A program made the translations under genes and the position numbers. Positions 6,979-12,344 of a stretch of DNA of 12,344 nt are shown one piece after another (position 1 is the first letter of the stretch; every line of letters starts with the position of its first letter). Below the pieces are notes generated by a model, which saw only the letters and a program-made list of their open reading frames with translations, was not told where the DNA came from and did no database searches. Source of the DNA: an uncultured Chitinophagaceae bacterium (lineage in GTDB: Bacteria; Bacteroidota; Bacteroidia; Chitinophagales; Chitinophagaceae); the NCBI GenBank assembly GCA_946885335.1, contig CAMPGG010000077.1:1-12344 (forward strand), given 5' to 3'.

Positions 6979-7956
6979 ATGGAAGATCAAATTTTTGAAC
7001 AACGTACCGATCTCACTGCATTAAACAAAGCGGTGATGGACATCCGAAACCAGATAAAGAAAGTGATTATTGGCCAGGACGAAATGGTGAAACTTATTCT
7101 CACCGCTATGTTAGCTGATGGACATGTTTTAATTGAAGGTGTACCCGGCATTGCAAAAACATTAACCGCAAAATTAATTGCACGTTCATTACATGCGGGC
7201 TTTTCACGGGTACAGTTTACACCGGATTTAATGCCAAGCGATGTTTTGGGAACGCCTGTTTTTGATCCTGCCATGAATGGGTTCGATTTTAAGAAAGGGC
7301 CGGTTTTCAGTAACATTATTTTGATTGATGAAATTAACCGGGCTCCTGCAAAAACGCAATCTGCCTTATTTGAAATTATGGAAGAACGACAGGCCACGAT
7401 TGATGGCAAGACATATTTAATGGAACAGCCTTTTATGGTTTTGGCAACCCAAAACCCTATTGAACATGAAGGCACTTACCGATTGCCCGAAGCCCAGTTG
7501 GATCGTTTTCTTTTTAAGATCGTTGTTCCTTATCCTTCAGAAGAAGAAGAGTTGCAAATCCTCAACAGGTTTCATGAATTAGGGAACGCCGTAGTGATGG
7601 ACCAGGTAGAACCTGTTTTAAATGCAAACCAGTTAAATGAAATAAAGAAGCAGGTAAAAACATTGGTTATTGAAGAGAAATTACTGCAGTTTATTGCCCG
7701 GCTGGTTCACCAGACAAGACATCATAAATCAATCTACCTGGGGGCCTCACCAAGAGCAAGCCTGGCGATTATGAATGCATCCAAGGCCATGGCTGCTTTG
7801 CAGGGACGTGATTTTGTAACTCCTGAAGATATACTCGATGTGGTTACACCTGTATTGAGACATCGTATCTTATTAACACCAGATAAAGAAATGGAAGGGG
7901 TGAACGAAGATGAAGTAATCAGGCAGATTATTCATGCTATGGATATTCCACGGTAA
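6979..7956 (+). CDS. MoxR family AAA+ ATPase
   Basis: This 325-residue cytoplasmic ATPase has all AAA_3/MoxR motifs. Walker A is GVPGIAKT (54-61). Walker B is IILIDEIN (113-120), with Asp117-Glu118, continuing into RAPAKTQSALFEIMEER. Sensor 1 is ATQNPIEHEGTYRLPEAQLDRF (156-177) with Asn159. Sensor 2 is GASPRA (255-260) with Arg259. The C-terminal helical lid (about 225-325) is complete, so it should be active. MoxR proteins are regarded as chaperone-like ATPases that help assemble or activate protein complexes, usually together with a vWA-domain partner encoded next door. Here that partner is the DUF58 protein. It is the fourth gene of the operon, 3 bases after the DUF4350 stop. The RavA and magnesium chelatase subfamilies are less likely because of the length and the DUF58 linkage. 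Confidence 0.97.
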   Translation: MEDQIFEQRTDLTALNKAVMDIRNQIKKVIIGQDEMVKLILTAMLADGHVLIEGVPGIAKTLTAKLIARSLHAGFSRVQFTPDLMPSDVLGTPVFDPAMNGFDFKKGPVFSNIILIDEINRAPAKTQSALFEIMEERQATIDGKTYLMEQPFMVLATQNPIEHEGTYRLPEAQLDRFLFKIVVPYPSEEEELQILNRFHELGNAVVMDQVEPVLNANQLNEIKKQVKTLVIEEKLLQFIARLVHQTRHHKSIYLGASPRASLAIMNASKAMAALQGRDFVTPEDILDVVTPVLRHRILLTPDKEMEGVNEDEVIRQIIHAMDIPR

Positions 7957-7977
7957 ATTATACTAACGGGAATCCTT

Positions 7978-9303
7978 ATGTTTAAATCAATATACTTACA
8001 AAATACAGCATATTATGTAGCTGGCTTCGCAGCCATCTTGTTTGTGCTTAGTTACTTCTTTCCCTTTTTGTTTACACTGGCCAATATATTGCTGGTACTG
8101 CTGGGCATTGCCATTCTCCTGGATGCCGTTCTGCTTTTTGGTCAACGCAATGCTTTACTGGCACACAGGCAGATGGCTGAAAGATTTAGCCTTGGTGATA
8201 ACAATAAGGTATTGCTGGTGATTACGAATGGTTTTGGCTTTAAGGTTGATCTTATAGTTGTTGATGAAATTCCTTTTCAATTCCAGCAAAGAAACTGGGA
8301 AAGAAACATAGCATTGGAAAAAAATGAAATTCACAAACTTGAATATTATCTCAAGCCAACTGAAAGAGGAACGTTTGAATTCGGCAATATTAATTTGTTT
8401 GCAAAAGGTCCTTTAAAATTAATTAAAAGACGTTTTATATTTCCTGTTTCTCAATCCATTATTGTATATCCATCATACCTGCAGATGCGCAGGTACCAGT
8501 TGTTGGCTACCAGCAACCATTTGCAGGAAGCTGGTATGAAGCGAATTCGCAAATTGGGCCACAGTATGGAGTTTGAACAAATTAAAGATTATGTACGGGG
8601 GGATGATTATAGAACCATTAACTGGAAAGCGACCGCAAGAAAAAGAGACCTGATGGTTAATAGTTTTACGGATGAAAGAAGTCAGCAGGTATATTGTGTG
8701 ATCAATAAAGGCCGTTTAATGAAGATGCCTTTTGATGGAATGAGTTTGCTGGATTATGCCATCAATGCATCATTAGTACTTTCCAATGTTGTGATCAGCA
8801 AACAGGATAAGGCCGGCCTCATCACCTTTGCGGAAAAAACAGATACTTTCATCCAGGCAGATAAAAAAGTTACCCAAATGAATTTGCTGATGGAAAAGTT
8901 GTACCGGCAGCAAACGAATTTTTTAGAGGCTGATTATGAAAGCTTGTATTCCGTATTACGAAATCGGGTTTCACATCGAAGCTTATTGGTGCTTTTTACA
9001 AATTTTGAAACATTGGAGGGTTTGGAAAGGGAGCTGCCTTCGTTAAGAATGATGGCAAAATATCACTTATTGCTGGTCGTTATATTTGAAAATACGGAAG
9101 TTGAAAAACTTGTTCATTCCGGTGCAACAACTATTGAAGAAATTTATATAAAGACCATAGCAGAAAAATATGCCCATGAAAAAAAACTCATCGTTAAAGA
9201 GCTGAGGAAAAATGGGATCATCTCTATACTTTCCGTTCCGTCAAAACTTACTATAAATACGCTCAATAAATACCTTGAATTAAAAGGCCGTAACCTGGTT
9301 TAA
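7978..9303 (+). CDS. DUF58 domain protein (vWA-like MoxR partner)
   Basis: The product has 441 residues. Two hydrophobic segments lie near the N-terminus (about 11-30 and 33-54). A beta-rich region follows (about 75-165), then the DUF58 signature SMEFEQIKDYVRGDDYRTINW (196-216) with KATARKRDLMVNSF after it. The C-terminal half resembles a von Willebrand A fold, with strands CVINKGRLM (240-248), AGLITFA (279-285) and LLVLFTNF (336-343). DUF58 proteins are nearly always encoded beside MoxR and are thought to be its partner or target adaptor. The position that is Asp in canonical metal-binding vWA motifs (DxSxS) is Asn243 here, so metal binding at this site is doubtful. The gene ends the operon; the start is an ATG 21 bases after the MoxR stop, without a Shine-Dalgarno site. 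Confidence 0.93.
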   Translation: MFKSIYLQNTAYYVAGFAAILFVLSYFFPFLFTLANILLVLLGIAILLDAVLLFGQRNALLAHRQMAERFSLGDNNKVLLVITNGFGFKVDLIVVDEIPFQFQQRNWERNIALEKNEIHKLEYYLKPTERGTFEFGNINLFAKGPLKLIKRRFIFPVSQSIIVYPSYLQMRRYQLLATSNHLQEAGMKRIRKLGHSMEFEQIKDYVRGDDYRTINWKATARKRDLMVNSFTDERSQQVYCVINKGRLMKMPFDGMSLLDYAINASLVLSNVVISKQDKAGLITFAEKTDTFIQADKKVTQMNLLMEKLYRQQTNFLEADYESLYSVLRNRVSHRSLLVLFTNFETLEGLERELPSLRMMAKYHLLLVVIFENTEVEKLVHSGATTIEEIYIKTIAEKYAHEKKLIVKELRKNGIISILSVPSKLTINTLNKYLELKGRNLV

Positions 9304-9309
9304 AAATCT

Positions 9310-10959
9310 TCAGGCATCCGGCGGATAGTCATATTGTTTATCCACACGTAACCATTTGTATCCATAAGCGTCCAGCGTTATATTATGAATTCCTTTTTTA
9401 TCGGGCGGGCACTCTGTTTTCACCATCAGGTCTTTCAGCGTTTCACCGTTTACTTGTTTTCTTTTTAAATGAATTTCATGTGGTTCTGAATCAAAATTAT
9501 GAATGGTATATAATGACCTTTCCTTCCAGGTATAATGCATACATAGTACATTTTTGCGTCCTGTATCAATGATTTCCCATTGACCATAACCTATCTCCGG
9601 GCATTCTTTGCGTAAACGGATCAAAGATGTTAGCCAGTTCAACATAGAATCAGGTTCCCGCCGCTGGTCTTCGACATTGATATGCTGAAAAGAATAAGGT
9701 CCTTTTTTTATAACGGGATGAACTAATTTTTTTGCAGAGGAGAATCCAGCCTGGAAATCATTAGACCAATGCATGGGGGTACGGACAGCATCTCTTTCTT
9801 TTAAACTTAAATCATCACCCATACTTATTTCATCACCATACCTTATAACAGGTGTTCCTGGTAATGAAAATGCAAGGCTGTATGCTAATTCTGATCGCTG
9901 CCTGTTGCCAAGCATGGGCGAAAGTCTTCTCCTGATGCCCCGTTCATATAATTGCATTCTTTTTTCCGGGCCAAATGCTTCAAAAACTTTTTGTCGTTGT
10001 TTTTCTGTTAACCTGCCAAGATCCAGTTCATCATGGTTACGTAAAAATTGAGCCCATTGTGAAATGGCCGGGATGTTTTTAGTTTCTTTTAATGCTTTTA
10101 TCAATGGTTCCACTTCTCCCGTAGCAAGACTTAAGAATAAATGTTGATTAACATAAAAATTAAACATCAGGTGGATGCCATCACCATCATCACCAAAATA
10201 TTTTTTATTCTCAGAGGGGAGTACATTGGCTTCTCCCAGCATAATAGCATCGCCTTTTCGCCATTGTAAGAACCTGCGCATTTCACTCAGGTATTCAAAT
10301 GTCATTTTTGGCGTGCCGTTTCCTTTAACAGGCGTTTCTAAAATAAAAGGTACTGCATCTACCCGGAAGCCATCAACACCTAACTGCAACCAATAGCCCA
10401 TAATACGTAAAATCTCTTCCCGTACTTCGGGATTATCCATATTCAGATCTGGCTGAAATTTGTAAAAACGATGGAAATAATATTTTTTGCATTTAGCATC
10501 GCGGGTCCAGGTGGCGTTTTGAACACCAGGGAAAACCATTCCCTTATTCCAGTTGGAAGGTCTTTTATCTGACCATATATACCAGTCATGATGTTTGGCA
10601 TTTTCACCTGTACGGGCATCCTGGAACCAGGGATGCTGATCAGAAGTGTGATTAACCACCAGGTCAATAATCACTTTGAAACCTCTTTTTTTTGCCTGGT
10701 GCATAAATTCCACAAAATCACCACTGGATCCATGCCTGTGATCTACGCCAAAATAATCCATTACATCATAACCATTATCCTTATTGGGAGTAGGTTGAAA
10801 AGGCGCCAGCCATAATGTGTCAACACCCAGGGCATGCAAATAATCGAGCTTTGCGTTTAACCCGGCAAAATCACCGGTACCATCTCCGTTAGCATCCCTG
10901 AAAGTTTCCAGGTCAAGGCTATAAATAATCGCATTCTTATACCAAAGGTCTTCGAACAT
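9310..10959 (-). CDS. GH13 alpha-amylase family enzyme, trehalose-synthase-like
   Basis: The product has 549 residues, with no signal peptide, so it is cytoplasmic. The GH13 barrel motifs are complete: region I DLVVNH (99-104), region II GFRVD with nucleophile Asp201, region III GEANV with acid/base Glu243, and region IV LRNHDE with Asp310. Features of the trehalose synthase group (GH13_16) include the LWYKNAIIY start, GVDGFRVDAVPF, FLRNHDELDL, GIRRRLSPML and RDAVRTPMHWS. TreS interconverts maltose and trehalose. A C-terminal beta domain occupies about 465-540. There is no fused maltokinase, and none is encoded within the window. A related activity on another alpha-glucoside cannot be excluded. 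The ATG at 10959 gives the usual family N-terminus. The gene converges on the DUF58 gene with 6 bases between the stops. Confidence 0.88.
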   Translation of the reverse strand: MFEDLWYKNAIIYSLDLETFRDANGDGTGDFAGLNAKLDYLHALGVDTLWLAPFQPTPNKDNGYDVMDYFGVDHRHGSSGDFVEFMHQAKKRGFKVIIDLVVNHTSDQHPWFQDARTGENAKHHDWYIWSDKRPSNWNKGMVFPGVQNATWTRDAKCKKYYFHRFYKFQPDLNMDNPEVREEILRIMGYWLQLGVDGFRVDAVPFILETPVKGNGTPKMTFEYLSEMRRFLQWRKGDAIMLGEANVLPSENKKYFGDDGDGIHLMFNFYVNQHLFLSLATGEVEPLIKALKETKNIPAISQWAQFLRNHDELDLGRLTEKQRQKVFEAFGPEKRMQLYERGIRRRLSPMLGNRQRSELAYSLAFSLPGTPVIRYGDEISMGDDLSLKERDAVRTPMHWSNDFQAGFSSAKKLVHPVIKKGPYSFQHINVEDQRREPDSMLNWLTSLIRLRKECPEIGYGQWEIIDTGRKNVLCMHYTWKERSLYTIHNFDSEPHEIHLKRKQVNGETLKDLMVKTECPPDKKGIHNITLDAYGYKWLRVDKQYDYPPDA

Positions 10960-11004
10960 AGAAATATTTTAATTAGAATACCAACTATTAAGATTTACAA
11001 ATTA

Positions 11005-11032
11005 AAACAGCCGCTAAATCTTACGGCTGTTT
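11005..11032 (-). terminator. Hairpin between the miniprotein and GH13 genes, possible terminator
   Basis: AAACAGCCG (11005-11013) and CGGCTGTTT (11024-11032) form a perfect 9-bp, GC-centred stem. The inner TAA/TTA can pair further around a bulged base. On the minus strand it lies about 60 bases after the miniprotein stop and runs into TAATTTG, a short U-rich tail. That fits a weak terminator insulating the GH13 gene. On the plus strand ACAT follows, so it is less terminator-like there. It could also be a leader hairpin of the GH13 transcript. Confidence 0.5.
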
Positions 11033-11091
11033 ACATATTAAAAGGAGGTATTTGGATAAATCAATTTCTTCTGAATACTATCAGGATTAAA

Positions 11092-11208
11092 TCAGCAACT
11101 GCCTAACAACCAATATACCAAAGCAAATACTACAATAAATCCGAGGCAGCCGCCTCCCCATTTGTAACCAGCATAGCCGGCGATCAATGTTTTAAGCCAA
11201 TTTTGCAT
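11092..11208 (-). CDS. 38-residue Gly-rich single-helix membrane miniprotein
   Basis: A complete short reading frame runs from an ATG at 11208 to a TGA ending at 11092. It encodes a basic, aromatic start (MQNWLKTLIAGYAGYK), a glycine knuckle WGGGCLG (17-23), one hydrophobic helix (about 22-35, FIVVFALVYWLL) and the end GSC. Reasons to believe it: it fills an otherwise empty gap; its composition is that of a membrane peptide and not random AT-rich DNA (five Gly before the helix, four Trp/Tyr at interface positions); and a terminator-like hairpin follows on the same strand. I have a general memory of similar GGGC-plus-helix miniproteins in Bacteroidota but cannot name a family. There is no Shine-Dalgarno site; the leader is A/T rich. 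The function is unknown. Confidence 0.65.
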   Translation of the reverse strand: MQNWLKTLIAGYAGYKWGGGCLGFIVVFALVYWLLGSC

Positions 11209-11275
11209 AAATATTTTTTTTAATTGTTATTTAAAAATTATGCCATGCAAGTTTTTGTGCGTTATAATTATATAA

Positions 11276-11303
11276 TTGAAAAAATAATTAAACGCTATAT
11301 TTT
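11276..11303 (+). promoter_or_regulatory. Possible Bacteroidota-type promoter for the glycosyltransferase
   Basis: TTG at 11276-11278 and TATATTTT at 11296-11303 (7 of 8 to TAnnTTTG) are 17 bases apart. Transcription from here would leave a leader of nearly 190 bases before the ATG at 11499. The surrounding DNA is so A/T rich that a chance match is plausible. Confidence 0.3.
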
Positions 11304-11435
11304 TCCGACTCTAGGTTAATTTTATTAGTTTTAGGCCCTTCCTACAATCCTTTAGGAAACCTATTGGTTCCATACTTAGTAGCAAATATTCTTGATGTTT
11401 TATTGATAAACCTGTACCCTGATATCCTAAAAGCC

Positions 11436-11451
11436 TTCTGGCTGACCAGAA
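11436..11451 (+). other. Small hairpin with T run in the glycosyltransferase leader
   Basis: TTCTGG (11436-11441) pairs with CCAGAA (11446-11451) around a CTGA loop, and TTTTT follows after four bases (11456-11460). An overlapping alternative stem AGCC/GGCT (11432-11443) would compete with it. It sits about 50 bases before the glycosyltransferase ATG. It might be a weak attenuator or chance; six base pairs is short. Confidence 0.25.
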
Positions 11452-11498
11452 AATGTTTTTAACGACCATTATGTATAACTGTTAACCTTATCTTAGGA

Positions 11499-12344
11499 AT
11501 GGATAATTCACCACTGATCAGTGTTTTGATGACTGCCTATAATAGAGAAAAGTATATCGAAGAGTCAATCAAAAGCGTACTGGCATCTGACTATGAAAAT
11601 TTTGAATTAATTATTGTTGATGATGCATCTACGGATAGGACTGTTGATATTGCTAATAAATTTGCTGAACAAGATCCAAGGGTCAGGGTCATTGTAAATG
11701 AAAAAAACCTCGGCGATTACGCAAATCGCAATAATGCGGCTCAATATGCCCGCGGCGAATACATTAAATATTTAGATTCAGATGATTATATTTACCCATA
11801 CGGATTAAAAACCATGGTTAATATGATGACAGCTCATCCTCACGTGGGTTGGGGGCTTTGTGTGTCGAAAGTGGATTTTATATCTGATGGACCGTTGCCA
11901 AAAGAACTTACACCCAAAGAGGCCTACGAACACCATTACCTGGGAAAAAGTTTGTTCAATAAATCTCCTATGTATGCTATTATGAAAAGAGATTTATTCT
12001 TTGCAGAAAACGGATTTTTAGCAGAAAGAATGAGTAGTGATTTTGAATTTTGGCACCGCCTGGCTCAAAAACACAATCTTTTGATTATGCCTGATGGACT
12101 TATTTGGTACCGAAAGCACCCGGAACAGGAGTTCAGCGATTTTCCCAAATACATGAAAGTTTATGAAAACATCCGGGTTGAATATCTTTTAAATGAAAAT
12201 TGCCCTTTGGATAAAAAGCAAATAAAAAAGGCATTTAATTTAAGAATAAGGGGGCTTAAAAATCAAGCATTGTATTTCTTTTTTAAAACTCAATTTAGGG
12301 CAGCTTACCAAAATATAGAACTCATATTCTTTAATATATTTCAA
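11499..12344 (+). CDS. Family 2 glycosyltransferase (3' end cut by window edge)
   Basis: The frame is open from the ATG at 11499 to the last base (282 codons, no stop), so the C-terminus is missing. The N-terminal GT-A fold is clear: ISVLMTAYNREKYIEESIKSVL (7-28), then FELIIVDDASTDRT (35-48) for nucleotide-sugar binding, NEKNLGDYANRNNAA (67-81), and the metal-binding DSDD at 93-96. SSDFEFWHRLA (179-189) supplies the usual acidic acceptor-side motif (Asp181, Glu183, Trp185). GT2 enzymes of this kind transfer a sugar from a nucleotide-sugar donor to a glycan or lipid carrier on the cytoplasmic side. Donor and acceptor cannot be read from sequence. The start is the only in-frame ATG giving the normal short N-terminus. 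The gene may open a surface polysaccharide cluster beyond the window. Confidence 0.93.
   Translation, partial: MDNSPLISVLMTAYNREKYIEESIKSVLASDYENFELIIVDDASTDRTVDIANKFAEQDPRVRVIVNEKNLGDYANRNNAAQYARGEYIKYLDSDDYIYPYGLKTMVNMMTAHPHVGWGLCVSKVDFISDGPLPKELTPKEAYEHHYLGKSLFNKSPMYAIMKRDLFFAENGFLAERMSSDFEFWHRLAQKHNLLIMPDGLIWYRKHPEQEFSDFPKYMKVYENIRVEYLLNENCPLDKKQIKKAFNLRIRGLKNQALYFFFKTQFRAAYQNIELIFFNIFQ

Larger units (their letters stand above)
11209..11498. other. 290-base AT-rich intergenic leader region
   Basis: No reading frame of note is present on either strand; ATG-initiated frames here end within about a dozen codons. It separates the minus-strand miniprotein from the plus-strand glycosyltransferase, so both promoters should lie here. 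The only candidates are a possible promoter at 11276-11303 and a small hairpin at 11436-11451. The left end (11209-11300) is nearly pure A/T. Confidence 0.6.

Noticed and set aside
11042..11062. Perfect AAGGAGGT on the plus strand (11042-11049), possibly starting a gene
   Set aside because: The nearest start (TTG) opens only about 12 codons before a stop. The minus-strand view (ACCTCCTT, like the 16S 3' end) is most simply chance.

Overview
The window looks like chromosomal DNA of a Bacteroidota bacterium, most likely from the Chitinophagaceae or a close relative (inference). The DNA is AT-rich and most start codons lack a Shine-Dalgarno site. One promoter fits the TTTG / TAnnTTTG pattern of this phylum. 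The prolyl-tRNA synthetase is of the archaeal/eukaryotic type used by Bacteroidota. The DUF5362 protein, the Tyr/Asn-rich lipoprotein and the RDD-SpoIIM-DUF4129-DUF4350-MoxR-DUF58 gene set are also typical of this phylum.

Layout. (1) 36-725, minus: a low-complexity lipoprotein, divergent from proS (921-2399, plus). (2) 2517-2987, plus: a small DUF5362 membrane protein, ending at a clear rho-independent terminator (3009-3043). (3) 3087-3887, minus: an RDD-family membrane protein with its own promoter, divergent from a tight plus-strand operon (3984-9303). The operon encodes a SpoIIM-like membrane protein, a DUF4129 protein, a DUF4350 protein, a MoxR AAA+ ATPase and a DUF58 protein. (4) 9310-10959, minus: a GH13 trehalose-synthase-like enzyme, convergent with the operon and only 6 bases from it. 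(5) 10960-11498: a 539-base stretch without a large gene. It holds a hairpin, an overlooked 38-residue membrane miniprotein gene (11092-11208, minus) and a leader with a possible promoter. (6) 11499 to the end, plus: the first 282 codons of a family 2 glycosyltransferase, cut off by the window edge.

How the genes work together. The five-gene operon is the coherent system here. MoxR ATPases are thought to act as chaperones, and DUF58 proteins (vWA-like) are their usual partners. The DUF4129, DUF4350, SpoIIM-like and divergent RDD proteins are all predicted to sit in the membrane. The likely picture is an envelope complex assembled or remodelled by MoxR-DUF58. The real substrate is unknown and the transglutaminase seen in related operons is absent. 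Translation of the operon is tightly coupled: TAATG and GTGA overlaps, a 3-base gap, then a 21-base gap. The other genes are housekeeping (proS), carbohydrate metabolism (trehalose-synthase-like), surface glycan synthesis (GT2) and unknown.

I found no CRISPR array, rRNA, tRNA, insertion sequence or phage gene. The most notable items are the unannotated miniprotein, the MoxR operon with an Asn where the DUF58 vWA-like Asp is expected, and the Tyr/Asn-rich lipoprotein encoded partly by triplet repeats.
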